Below, in pieces: positions 35,003 through 42,387 of a stretch of 64,000 bases of DNA. The stretch comes from Martinezella rhizogenes. Lineage in GTDB: Bacteria; Pseudomonadota; Alphaproteobacteria; Rhizobiales; Rhizobiaceae. The stretch spans positions 124,001-188,000 of the forward strand of contig NZ_JUHG01000020.1 of assembly GCF_000799715.1 (NCBI RefSeq), given 5' to 3'. Under the pieces are notes generated by a model, which was not told where the DNA came from, did no database searches, and saw only the letters and a program-made list of their open reading frames with translations. Made by a program: the position numbers and the translations under genes. How positions within the stretch are numbered: position 1 is the first letter of the stretch; each line of letters starts with the position of its first letter.

Positions 35003-35542
35003 TTATCGGCTAAGGCTGAGCGGCTGACCGGACGCTGTCGAACCATCGTAGCGCGAATCGGCCGTCTTGTAGACCGACCCGATCTGGGTGCCATCGCGGT
35101 TCTTGAGGATGACCTGCTTGCCGGACACTTCCCAGGAGCCCATCGACGTCAGCTCGCCCGCACAACCGCGCGTGCCGCCGCGCGACCCGCCGCCGAGATT
35201 GGTGAGCGTCAGGAACATGTCGCAGCTCGCACCGCCGTTGCTGACTTTCCAGCTGCCGACCATTGATTCCTTGGTCACATCCTGCGCGGATGCGGCCATT
35301 GCCTGCTGTTGCTGCTGATTGGCCGCGTTCGGCGCATTCGACGGCGCCGCAGGAAACTGCGAACCATCGCTGCCATTCGTCGGCGGTAGCTGGCTGGACT
35401 GGACGGAAGGAACAGGCTGGGCCTGCAAGGGTGGCGGCCGCGAATAGGACGTATCGTCGTTGTTGTATGCTGTGCGCTGGCAACCGGCAAGCGACAGACC
35501 TATCGCCGCAGCCGTCACTGCATATCTCAATTGCATCATCAT
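35003..35542 (-). CDS. Omp19-like lipoprotein, protease inhibitor (AprI/Inh) domain
   Basis: Outer-membrane lipoprotein of 179 residues. The lipobox is LSLAGC with Cys21 as the lipidated residue. A proline/glutamine-rich linker (about 35-95) leads to a C-terminal beta-barrel domain of the AprI/Inh protease inhibitor family, MVGSWKVSNGGASC to DSRYDGSTASGQPLSLSR. It matches Brucella Omp19 in layout and in the closing motifs (GSWEVSGKQVILKNRDGTQIGSVYK), Omp19 being a known inhibitor of proteases. Single gene on the minus strand. The two cysteines in the domain (about 110 and 126) probably form its conserved disulfide. Confidence 0.85.
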   Translation of the reverse strand: MMMQLRYAVTAAAIGLSLAGCQRTAYNNDDTSYSRPPPLQAQPVPSVQSSQLPPTNGSDGSQFPAAPSNAPNAANQQQQQAMAASAQDVTKESMVGSWKVSNGGASCDMFLTLTNLGGGSRGGTRGCAGELTSMGSWEVSGKQVILKNRDGTQIGSVYKTADSRYDGSTASGQPLSLSR

Positions 35543-35899
35543 ACTCCTAATCGTCCACCGCCGACATTGGGAAACTGGCGCTTATCAAATTGGAACTAGC
35601 GTATTTCACTTTGGTTAATCAAGTCGATACAGGCATAAATCGCCGGACGCCATAGCTGTGCAAGAATCCGGTGATTTCAAGGCTTAGCGCGCCAAACCTC
35701 ATCCCGATAGAAGTCATCGGCGAATTCCTGCATCCTTTTATCGCGCTTCCATGATGGCGGAGCCGCCTTGAAATGCCGCAACGAGGCACAAGCGAGACCG
35801 TTAAAAAACCGCGAGCCGCAACCGTTTTCGGCAGCGGCTCCCGTCATCATGCGCTCTAATCCTCATCGTCCAATGCGATGAACGAACGATCGCCGGCGG
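35543..35899. other. 357-bp intergenic region between omp19-like and sdhB
   Basis: Holds the promoter side of the lipoprotein gene (AT-rich 35560-35640) and, toward sdhB, the sdh terminator (35802-35840). Minus strand 35677-35781 has an open frame of 34 codons from TTG (MRHFKAAPPSWKRDKRMQEF and then ADDFYRDEVWRAKP) that looks protein-like but has no recognised family or ribosome site, so I do not call it a gene. Confidence 0.5.
35802..35840 (-). terminator. Intrinsic terminator of the sdhCDAB operon
   Basis: On the minus strand GAGCCGC (35834-35840) pairs with GCGGCTC (35813-35819), with an extra CCG/CGG pairing in the loop, and GCGGTTTTTTAA follows at once. The stem plus six T residues, about 60 bp after the sdhB stop, form a clear terminator. 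Confidence 0.85.
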
Positions 35900-36679
35900 T
35901 CAGACCCGCCGCTCGACCATCATCTTCTTGATCTCAGCAATCGCCTTGGCCGGGTTCAGGCCCTTCGGGCAGGTCTGGGCGCAGTTCATGATCGTGTGGC
36001 AGCGATAGAGGCGGAAAGGGTCCTCGAGATTGTCGAGGCGCTCGCCCGTTGCCTCGTCGCGGCTGTCGATCAGCCAGCGGTAGGCCTGCAGGAGAACAGC
36101 CGGACCGAGATAGCGGTCGCCGTTCCACCAGTAGCTCGGACAGGAGGTCGAGCAGCAGGCGCAGAGGATGCATTCATAGAGGCCGTCGAGCTTCAGGCGA
36201 TCCTCATGGCTCTGCTTCCATTCCTTGGCCGGCGGCGGTGACACGGTCTTGAGCCAGGGCTCGATCGAGCGATGCTGGGCATAGAAATTCGTCAGATCCG
36301 GCACCAGGTCCTTGACCACGGGCAGATGCGGCAGCGGATAGATCTTCACCGTGCCCTTGATCTCGTCCAGACCCTTGGTGCAGGCAAGCGTGTTGGTGCC
36401 GTCGATGTTCATCGCGCAGGAACCGCAGATACCCTCGCGACAGGAACGGCGCAGCGTCAGCGTCGGGTCGATGTTGTTCTTGATGTAGAGCAGTCCGTCG
36501 AGCACCATCGGGCCGCAATCGTCGACATCGATGTAATAGGTGTCGATCGACGGGTTCAGACCGTCATCCGGGCTCCAGCGATAGACGCGGAATTCGCGGG
36601 TGTTCTTGGCGCCCGCCGGCTTCGGCCAGACCTTGCCTTCACGCATCTGAGAGTTCTTGGGGAGAGTGAGTTCAACCAT
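35900..36679 (-). CDS. sdhB: Succinate dehydrogenase iron-sulfur subunit
   Basis: Electron-transfer subunit of complex II, 259 residues. The [2Fe-2S] cysteines are in SCREGICGSCAMNIDGTNTLAC (about 75-95), and the [4Fe-4S] and [3Fe-4S] ligands are in CILCACCSTSCPSYWW and CHTIMNCAQTCPKGLNP. Ends the sdhCDAB operon; 17 bp after sdhA. Confidence 0.99.
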   Translation of the reverse strand: MVELTLPKNSQMREGKVWPKPAGAKNTREFRVYRWSPDDGLNPSIDTYYIDVDDCGPMVLDGLLYIKNNIDPTLTLRRSCREGICGSCAMNIDGTNTLACTKGLDEIKGTVKIYPLPHLPVVKDLVPDLTNFYAQHRSIEPWLKTVSPPPAKEWKQSHEDRLKLDGLYECILCACCSTSCPSYWWNGDRYLGPAVLLQAYRWLIDSRDEATGERLDNLEDPFRLYRCHTIMNCAQTCPKGLNPAKAIAEIKKMMVERRV

Positions 36680-36696
36680 GGTCAGTTCCTCTCAGA

Positions 36697-38553
36697 TCAA
36701 TAGACGCGTGCCTTGGGCTCGATCTTGTGCGGATCAATGCCTTCGGCGATCAGTTCGGTATGGACGGGACGATAGTCGAGCTTGACGTCGCCGGCGTCGT
36801 TGACCCAGGCAAGCGTATGCTTGCGCCAGTTCTCGTCGTCGCGGCCGGCGAACTTGCCCTCGGTATAGTCCTCGCGGGCATGCGAGCCGCGGCTTTCCTT
36901 GCGGGCTTCGGCGCCGTAGATCGTCGCGATGGCGTTGGTCATCAGATTGTGCAGTTCCAGCGTCTCGACGAGATCGGAATTCCAGATCAGCGAACGGTCG
37001 GTGACCTTAACATCGGACAGTTCCTTCCAGATCTCCGAAATGCGGCGGCAGCCGGATTCCAGCGATTCCTGCGTGCGGAAAACGGCGGCGTCTTCCTGCA
37101 TGGCGCGCTGCATTTTCTCGCGCAATACCGCCGTCGGCGTGCTGCCGCTGGCATGACGCAGGCGGTCGAACCGATCCATGATCTTGTCGCAGGCAGCAAC
37201 ATTGACCGGCGGCACCGGGCTGACGCGGTCGATGACTTCGCCGGCACGAATGGCAGCGGCACGGCCAAAGACCACAAGGTCGATCAACGAATTGGAGCCG
37301 AGACGGTTGGCGCCGTGCACCGAGGCGCAGCCGGCTTCGCCGACAGCCATCAGACCCGGCAACACGCGCTCGGGATTGTTGCTGTCGGCATTCAGCACTT
37401 CGCCCCAATAGTTCGTCGGAATGCCGCCCATGTTGTAATGGACGGTCGGCAGAACCGGGATCGGCTCGCGGGTCACGTCGACGCCGGCGAAAATGCGCGC
37501 GCTCTCGGAAATGCCCGGCAGGCGCTCATGCAGCACGGCCGGATCGAGATGGTCGAGATGCAGGAAAATGTGGTCCTTATTCTTGCCGACCCCGCGACCC
37601 TCGCGGATTTCGAGCGTCATGCAGCGAGAAACCACGTCACGCGAGGCAAGGTCCTTCGCCGAAGGAGCATAACGCTCCATGAAGCGCTCGCCTTCGGAGT
37701 TGACGAGATAGCCGCCTTCGCCGCGCGCGCCTTCGGTGATCAGACATCCCGAACCGTAAATGCCTGTGGGATGGAACTGCACGAATTCCATGTCCTCCAG
37801 CGGCAGTCCAGCGCGGGCCACCATGCCGCCGCCGTCGCCGGTGCAGGTATGGGCCGAAGTCGCGGAGAAATAGGCGCGGCCGTAACCACCGGTCGCCAGC
37901 ACCACCATCTTGGCGGCGAAGCGATGGATCGTGCCATCATCGAGACACCAGGCAACGACGCCGGTGCAGCGGCTGCCATCGTCGGACATGATGAGGTCGA
38001 GCGCGAAATACTCGATGAAGAATTCGGCATTATTGCGCAGCGACTGGCCGTAGAGCGTGTGCAGGATGGCGTGGCCGGTACGGTCGGCGGCGGCGCAGGT
38101 GCGCTGCACCGGTGGTCCCTCGCCGAAATTCTGCATGTGGCCGCCGAACGGGCGCTGATAAATCTTGCCTTCCTCGTTGCGCGAGAAGGGCACGCCGTAA
38201 TGCTCAAGCTCGTAGACCGCCTTCGGCGCCTCCATGACCATGTATTGCATCGCGTCGACGTCGCCGAGCCAGTCGGAACCCTTGACGGTGTCGTAGAGAT
38301 GCCACTGCCAGCTGTCTGGCGTCATGTTCTGCAGCGAGGCGGCAATGCCGCCCTGGGCTGCGACGGTATGTGAACGGGTCGGGAAGACCTTGGTGATGCA
38401 GGCGGTGCGGAAGCCCTGCTCGGCCATGCCGAGCGTGGCGCGCAGGCCAGCGCCGCCGGCGCCGACGACGATCACGTCATAGGAGTGATCGACATACTTG
38501 TAGGCTTTGCCATTCTGAGCAGGCCCATTCTGAGCAGATGAGTTCGGTGCCAT
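36697..38553 (-). CDS. sdhA: Succinate dehydrogenase flavoprotein subunit
   Basis: Catalytic subunit of complex II (618 residues), oxidising succinate to fumarate. The FAD motif is VVGAGGAGLRATLGMAE (about 30-46). His62 in TRSHTVAAQGG is the covalent FAD attachment site. The catalytic HPTGI stretch is in QFHPTGIYGSG, and the C-terminal ALTYPAR-like LDYRPVHTELI is present. N-terminal residues 1-20 (MAPNSSAQNGPAQNGKAYKY, with an SAQNGPAQNG duplication) are longer than in most relatives. Order sdhC-sdhD-sdhA-sdhB is typical. Confidence 0.99.
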   Translation of the reverse strand: MAPNSSAQNGPAQNGKAYKYVDHSYDVIVVGAGGAGLRATLGMAEQGFRTACITKVFPTRSHTVAAQGGIAASLQNMTPDSWQWHLYDTVKGSDWLGDVDAMQYMVMEAPKAVYELEHYGVPFSRNEEGKIYQRPFGGHMQNFGEGPPVQRTCAAADRTGHAILHTLYGQSLRNNAEFFIEYFALDLIMSDDGSRCTGVVAWCLDDGTIHRFAAKMVVLATGGYGRAYFSATSAHTCTGDGGGMVARAGLPLEDMEFVQFHPTGIYGSGCLITEGARGEGGYLVNSEGERFMERYAPSAKDLASRDVVSRCMTLEIREGRGVGKNKDHIFLHLDHLDPAVLHERLPGISESARIFAGVDVTREPIPVLPTVHYNMGGIPTNYWGEVLNADSNNPERVLPGLMAVGEAGCASVHGANRLGSNSLIDLVVFGRAAAIRAGEVIDRVSPVPPVNVAACDKIMDRFDRLRHASGSTPTAVLREKMQRAMQEDAAVFRTQESLESGCRRISEIWKELSDVKVTDRSLIWNSDLVETLELHNLMTNAIATIYGAEARKESRGSHAREDYTEGKFAGRDDENWRKHTLAWVNDAGDVKLDYRPVHTELIAEGIDPHKIEPKARVY

Positions 38554-38560
38554 GATGCAA

Positions 38561-38941
38561 TTATCCTACGAACGCGATCTTCAGAATGGCGAAGAGACAG
38601 AGCCCCGCCATGATGATCGTGAAGAATGTGTTGAGCATGAGAAGGATGATCTTGGTGATCTCGGTGTGGACATAGTCCTCGATGACGACCTGCATGCCGA
38701 GCCTCATGTGGATGAGGCCGGAGATCAGCATAAGGCCCATGATGACGGCGACGAAGGGGTTCGACAGCGCGTGCACGACCTCCGCATAGGGAGCGCCGGC
38801 ATAGACCAGCAGGAAAATGACGAAGAAAATGAAGAGCGGGACGTTGGCGACGGCAGTCAGGCGCTGACGCCAGAAATGATCGGTGCCTTCCTTGGCGGAG
38901 CCGAGACCGCGAACTTTGCCCAAAGGGGTGCGCATATCCAT
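38561..38941 (-). CDS. sdhD: Succinate dehydrogenase membrane anchor subunit
   Basis: Small anchor (126 residues) with three membrane helices (about 28-49, 58-78 and 90-112). LISGLIHMRLGMQVVIEDYVHTE includes the His that ligates heme b and the Asp-Tyr pair near the quinone site. It starts 70 bp after sdhC, with a palindromic repeat in the gap, and its stop is 7 bp from the sdhA start. Confidence 0.95.
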   Translation of the reverse strand: MDMRTPLGKVRGLGSAKEGTDHFWRQRLTAVANVPLFIFFVIFLLVYAGAPYAEVVHALSNPFVAVIMGLMLISGLIHMRLGMQVVIEDYVHTEITKIILLMLNTFFTIIMAGLCLFAILKIAFVG

Positions 38942-38958
38942 AAGAAATATCCTTTAAA

Positions 38959-39008
38959 GCGTGATCCCGAACCGAAGGACCGCAAGGCGGCTTCGGACAG
39001 GATCATGC
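38959..39008. repeat. GCATGATC-flanked palindromic repeat (copy 3)
   Basis: GCGTGATC (38959-38966) CCGAA … TTCGG, 4 nt, GATCATGC (39001-39008). Same layout as the copies at 19871, 23147 and 49199. It lies between sdhC and sdhD, inside the operon messenger. Confidence 0.65.
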
Positions 39009-39011
39009 CAG

Positions 39012-39410
39012 TCAAACCAGCCGGATGGCGATGCCGATAATCCAGACCAGCGCGGTCAGACAGAGCGAACCGATGAGCGTCGCCTTGGCCAGCTTGGTCG
39101 AGAATTCCTTACCGAAGCCATAGCCGAGATCCCACATGAAATGGCGAAGACCGCCGAGCATGTGGTGGAGCAACGCCCAGGTATAGCCGAACAGCACGAA
39201 CCGACCGATGATCGTGCCCATGATCCAGTTGACCAGTTCGAAAGAGCCCTGGCCCGTCGCCGCGGCGATCAGCCACCAGGCAACCAACAGCGTGCCGAAA
39301 TAGAGCGCGCAGCCGGTGATGCGGTGAACGATCGACATGATCATGGTGGGAATAGGCTTGTAGATTTGCAGATGCGGCGACAAGGGCCGGTTTTGTGTGA
39401 CGTTCGCCAT
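39012..39410 (-). CDS. sdhC: Succinate dehydrogenase cytochrome b556 subunit
   Basis: Membrane subunit of 132 residues with three helices. RPLSPHLQIYKPIPTMIMSIVHRITG is the conserved quinone-site start, and LLHHMLGGLRHFMWDLG carries the heme-ligating histidine. First gene of sdhCDAB. The upstream 314-bp gap holds a perfect 11-bp inverted repeat 50-86 bp before the start. Confidence 0.96.
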   Translation of the reverse strand: MANVTQNRPLSPHLQIYKPIPTMIMSIVHRITGCALYFGTLLVAWWLIAAATGQGSFELVNWIMGTIIGRFVLFGYTWALLHHMLGGLRHFMWDLGYGFGKEFSTKLAKATLIGSLCLTALVWIIGIAIRLV

Positions 39411-39724
39411 CAGAACCTCGCGGCGTTACGATACGCTTCTATCTCCGGATGTTTCCGGGGCAACGCACACGCGCGGGAAAATCCTGTGTGCGTTGCATCA
39501 ATTGCGACCATTAATCACGGAAAGGCACGGCGACAAGCACAATTGCTGTCTGCCTCGAATTTAATCGATTCGGATCGTTCGACATCTTTGGCGCGTGCGC
39601 CGAAACAATGTCCCCCGATTGGCGCTTCGATATGATTTTTCCACCCGTCGAGTGGACTTAACCCTGCTCTTGCGGCATTCTGTTCTTCATATTTTATTAA
39701 GGATTTGGCGGGCGAGGAAAACGC
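39411..39724. other. Divergent promoter region between sdhC and the secreted protein gene
   Basis: This 314-bp gap serves sdhC (minus) and the gene at 39725 (plus). It contains the inverted repeat at 39460-39496 and a near-perfect palindrome TTTGGCGC-GT-GCGCCGAA (39587-39604), one mismatch. No coding frame of note was seen. Confidence 0.5.
39460..39496. promoter_or_regulatory. Inverted repeat upstream of sdhC
   Basis: GCAACGCACAC (39460-39470) and GTGTGCGTTGC (39486-39496) are perfect complements with a 15-nt spacer, 50-86 bp upstream of the sdhC start. It could be an operator or a 5'-UTR hairpin for the sdh operon. Confidence 0.5.
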
Positions 39725-40129
39725 ATGCGGCAGCATATTTTCAAGGCAACGACGCTCGTTTTGGCGGCAACTGCCGTTCTTTCGTCGGTATCGGCTTCAG
39801 CGGGTGACTATCACTGGAAACATCGGCCGTTCCACCGTTCTGGCCCCCTCCGGTTGCATGAAATCTCCTGGTCGCAGCGCACGCAACAGCCGCAGCCGGA
39901 CAGAATCGTCCTCATGGACCGGCGATATGCAGCGGATATCGGCACTTATGCCGGAACCGCGGATATCTACCAGGCCAATGACGGGACCTATGTCCTCGGC
40001 TACGGCGGCTATGATCCATATCCGGGCAAACCCGCGACACAGCTAAAGCCGCGCGCCAAGGTGATCGACGTCAAGCTTGCCGGCAATGCCTGCTCCCATG
40101 AAGCCGGCGTCTGCGTGATTCGTCCCTGA
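39725..40129 (+). CDS. Small secreted protein of unknown function
   Basis: Protein of 134 residues with a signal peptide (MRQHIFKATTLVLAATAVLSSVSASA, cleavage near residue 26). The mature part is rich in His, Tyr and Pro (HWKHRPFHRSG) and has a motif-like ADIYQANDGTYVLGYGGYDPYPG. It ends with the two cysteines in GNACSHEAGVCVIRP, probably a disulfide. I know of similar secreted proteins in rhizobia but no function. It is divergent from sdhC and converges on the methyltransferase gene, 7 bp away. Confidence 0.7.
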   Translation: MRQHIFKATTLVLAATAVLSSVSASAGDYHWKHRPFHRSGPLRLHEISWSQRTQQPQPDRIVLMDRRYAADIGTYAGTADIYQANDGTYVLGYGGYDPYPGKPATQLKPRAKVIDVKLAGNACSHEAGVCVIRP

Positions 40130-40135
40130 CGGTCG

Positions 40136-40786
40136 TTAGCCGGCGAGAAATCGCCAGACCGTCGTCTTCTTGACTTCGCTGTCCTCCAGCGCCCGCGTCA
40201 CCGGCACCTGATAGCTGGCCTGGACCTCCAGGCGATCCCTGGGCAGATAAGCCCTGCCGGGATCACCGACAAGAACCAGAAGGCCCTCCTCCGCCAACCG
40301 CCTAAACCAGGGGATCAGACGATCGGCGAAATCGCGATCGTAAAAGACATCACCGGCAAGAACAACATCGGCATCGATCGCCTGGCCCACGAGATTGTCG
40401 CCGGTGAAATCGAGCAGGACGCCGTTTTCCATGGCGTTCAATCGCACCGCCGTTTCCGCCCAGGGGTCGATATCGGCTGCGAGCACGCGGCTTGCGCCCG
40501 CAAGCTTCGCCGCAATCGCCACCAGCCCCGAACCGCTGGCGAAATCGACAACCCGCTTGCCGGCGACCGTGTCGGGATGGTCGAGAATATAACGCGCAAG
40601 CCCCTGCCCGCCGGCCCAGGCAAAAGCCCAGAAGGGTGGCGGCAGGCCGATCTCCTCGAGCTCCTCCTCCGTCTTCAGCCAGAGATCATGGGCTTCGCTG
40701 GCCAGATGCAGCCGGATTTCCGGCACATGCGGCGGCGCCATGACACTGGTGTTTGCACGGATGAATGTCTCCGGATCGGTCTTCAA
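40136..40786 (-). CDS. Class I SAM-dependent methyltransferase (protein-lysine type)
   Basis: Methyltransferase of 216 residues. The SAM-binding glycine loop is VDFASGSGLVAIAAKLAG (about 80-97), followed by acidic loop VLAADIDPWA. The N-terminal RLHLASEAHDLWLKTEEELEEIGLPPPFWAFAWAGGQ is typical of the nicotinamide N-methyltransferase/ETFB-lysine methyltransferase (METTL20-like) group found in alphaproteobacteria. A likely role is methylation of electron-transfer flavoprotein or a ribosomal protein. It starts a minus-strand run with EVE and YciI genes ahead of it (40808 and on). Confidence 0.78.
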   Translation of the reverse strand: MKTDPETFIRANTSVMAPPHVPEIRLHLASEAHDLWLKTEEELEEIGLPPPFWAFAWAGGQGLARYILDHPDTVAGKRVVDFASGSGLVAIAAKLAGASRVLAADIDPWAETAVRLNAMENGVLLDFTGDNLVGQAIDADVVLAGDVFYDRDFADRLIPWFRRLAEEGLLVLVGDPGRAYLPRDRLEVQASYQVPVTRALEDSEVKKTTVWRFLAG

Positions 40787-40807
40787 GCTGCCCTCGGGTC
40801 GGGAGTG

Positions 40808-41239
40808 TCAAACGGGCGGATTGTCGAGCTCGCCCATGCGGCAGACTTCGAGATATTCTTCGTCCGTCACCGGCTGCACGGAAAGCCGCATCGAGGTGAC
40901 GAGCGACATCTGCGACAGCTTCGGATTGGCTTTGATATCCTTCAGCGTTACCGGCTTCGGCATATCGCGCACGGCGCGGATATCGACGCAATCCCAGCGC
41001 GGATCGTCCTTGGCTGTCGCATCGGGATGCGACAGCGCGCAGACCTCGACGATACCGACAATCTCCAGCCCGTCATTGGAGTGATAGAAGAAACCCTTGT
41101 CGCCGATCTGCATCGTCCGCATGTTGTTGCGGGCAAGATAGTTGCGAACGCCAGTCCAGGCCGTGCCCTCGCTCCCGGCATCCTTCTGCGCCTGCCAGGA
41201 CCAGGAGGACGGCTCGGATTTATACAGCCAATGCGCCAT
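40808..41239 (-). CDS. EVE domain-containing protein
   Basis: PUA-like EVE-domain protein (143 residues). The family start is WLYKSEPSSWSW, and GDKGFFYHSN and the VTPVTDEEY stretch (here QPVTDEEYLEV) follow. EVE/YTH-related folds read modified bases in RNA or DNA, and several occur in defence or RNA-modification settings. Its stop lies 21 bp from the methyltransferase start, and it begins 3 bp after the YciI gene, so the three are co-transcribed. Confidence 0.9.
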   Translation of the reverse strand: MAHWLYKSEPSSWSWQAQKDAGSEGTAWTGVRNYLARNNMRTMQIGDKGFFYHSNDGLEIVGIVEVCALSHPDATAKDDPRWDCVDIRAVRDMPKPVTLKDIKANPKLSQMSLVTSMRLSVQPVTDEEYLEVCRMGELDNPPV

Positions 41240-41242
41240 GCC

Positions 41243-41536
41243 TCATGCCTCCGGATTGTTGAAGACCCAGTTAAACGGCTTGACCTCGACACTCTCGAAC
41301 AGGCCGGCCTTGGCATAGGGATCGGAATCGGCAATCGCCTTCGCCGCCTCGATCGTGTCAGCATTGACGATGACCAGGCTGCCATTCGGCTTGCCATCCG
41401 CATCAAGGAACGGACCCGCCATCTTCAGCGTACCCTCGGCATTGAGCTTGTTCAGATGCTCGACATGAGCGGGACGCGTGTCCATCCGGACATTCAGGTG
41501 ACCAGGCTTGTCCTTGCAGACAAAGGCAAACAGCAT
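41243..41536 (-). CDS. YciI family protein
   Basis: Protein of 97 residues in the YciI/YCII-related fold. The family pattern runs from VCKDKPGHLNVRMDTRPAHV through the His-Asp region to SDPYAKAGLFESVEVKPFNWVFN. It is presumably a small ferredoxin-like enzyme of unknown reaction, as in other YciI proteins. It starts the minus-strand run YciI-EVE-methyltransferase. In many rhizobia this run follows gpsA closely; here a toxin-antitoxin pair lies between. Confidence 0.9.
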   Translation of the reverse strand: MLFAFVCKDKPGHLNVRMDTRPAHVEHLNKLNAEGTLKMAGPFLDADGKPNGSLVIVNADTIEAAKAIADSDPYAKAGLFESVEVKPFNWVFNNPEA

Positions 41537-41603
41537 TGTTTTATTCTCCTATGGAAATCAGCAGACTATCGAGGATGATGGATAAAGCCTCGCCCGCTGC
41601 GGG

Positions 41604-42038
41604 TCATCTTGTTTCTGCGCGAAGCGGATTGATGATGTCGAGCCCCCAAAAGTCAGCCTCATTATGCGTGACAATTACGCAATCATTCGCGATCGCGACG
41701 GAGGCAATCAACATGTCCATCGGGGCACGTTGCCGGCCCGCCGCCCGTCCTTCCGCCATGAGTTGCGCCCATATCAAGGCGGCATCCTCCCCGAAAGGAA
41801 GTACACGTCCGGCAAAATACGCCAGTGGTCCTTGTACGCCAAGAAACCAGGTTTCGAGATCAGCGCGTTTACGCCCCAACGGCATGATCAGAATACCGCG
41901 CTGAATTTCAGCGATCGTCGATGCCCCGATGAAAAGATCGTCATCTATTTGAGCTTGAAGCCACCTGACGAGATCGGGTGACGGCTCTGGTTTGATCGTA
42001 TTGCTGATAATATTTGTATCAAGCAAATAACGGGTCAA
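41604..42038 (-). CDS. vapC: PIN-domain toxin VapC
   Basis: Type II toxin of 144 residues with a PIN ribonuclease domain. The acidic residues of the metal site are Asp7 (LLDTNIIS), Glu in STIAEIQRG (about 44), Asp in APMDMLIA (about 108) and Glu in THNEADF (about 126). FitB/VapC-like in length. Such toxins cleave tRNA or rRNA and are held off by the adjacent antitoxin. Its start overlaps the antitoxin stop by four bases (42035-42038). Confidence 0.88.
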   Translation of the reverse strand: MTRYLLDTNIISNTIKPEPSPDLVRWLQAQIDDDLFIGASTIAEIQRGILIMPLGRKRADLETWFLGVQGPLAYFAGRVLPFGEDAALIWAQLMAEGRAAGRQRAPMDMLIASVAIANDCVIVTHNEADFWGLDIINPLRAETR

Positions 42039-42334
42039 AGATCGATCTCGCGCGCTTCGCTACCAACCCGTTCGAGATCAATATCCGCTCCGACGAGAGG
42101 CGAGCTACGCAGCCAGGCATAGACACCGCCCTTCCTTGGCGGTTCTCCCGAGACGGTTTTGGTCATGACATCACGGATGTGGGCTGCTTCCGCTCCCCCT
42201 TCCGCCAAACGTCGCGCCAGCGAGCGGATGAGAGCACGGTCACCATCAAGCCCCAGCACCTCGAAACGGGCCAAGCCACGCTCTTCGAGGCGGGAACGAT
42301 AATTCTGAATCGCGCGTTTTTGTGAGCTGCCCAT
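42035..42334 (-). CDS. Antitoxin of the VapC toxin (VapB/FitA-like)
   Basis: Protein of 99 residues, rich in Arg/Glu in the N-terminal half, ending SEAREIDL, a hydrophobic/acidic tail of the kind that docks into a PIN toxin groove. The DNA-binding type is not obvious, so the label rests on the four-base overlap with vapC and the direct repeats in its promoter. Start ATG at 42334 has GGAG 8 nt upstream. Confidence 0.75.
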   Translation of the reverse strand: MGSSQKRAIQNYRSRLEERGLARFEVLGLDGDRALIRSLARRLAEGGAEAAHIRDVMTKTVSGEPPRKGGVYAWLRSSPLVGADIDLERVGSEAREIDL

Positions 42335-42347
42335 CGCGGTCTCCGGT

Positions 42348-42386
42348 TATATCCAGTAATATATCCAGTGCTCCGCCTATATTCAA
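42348..42386 (-). promoter_or_regulatory. Promoter and tandem operator of the vapBC pair
   Basis: On the minus strand -35 TTGAAT (42381-42386) and -10 TATATT (42358-42363) are 17 bp apart. The -10 overlaps two direct repeats ACTGGATATA (42360-42369 and 42348-42357) with a 12-bp period, likely the binding sites for autoregulation by the antitoxin. Confidence 0.65.
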
Positions 42387-42387
42387 G

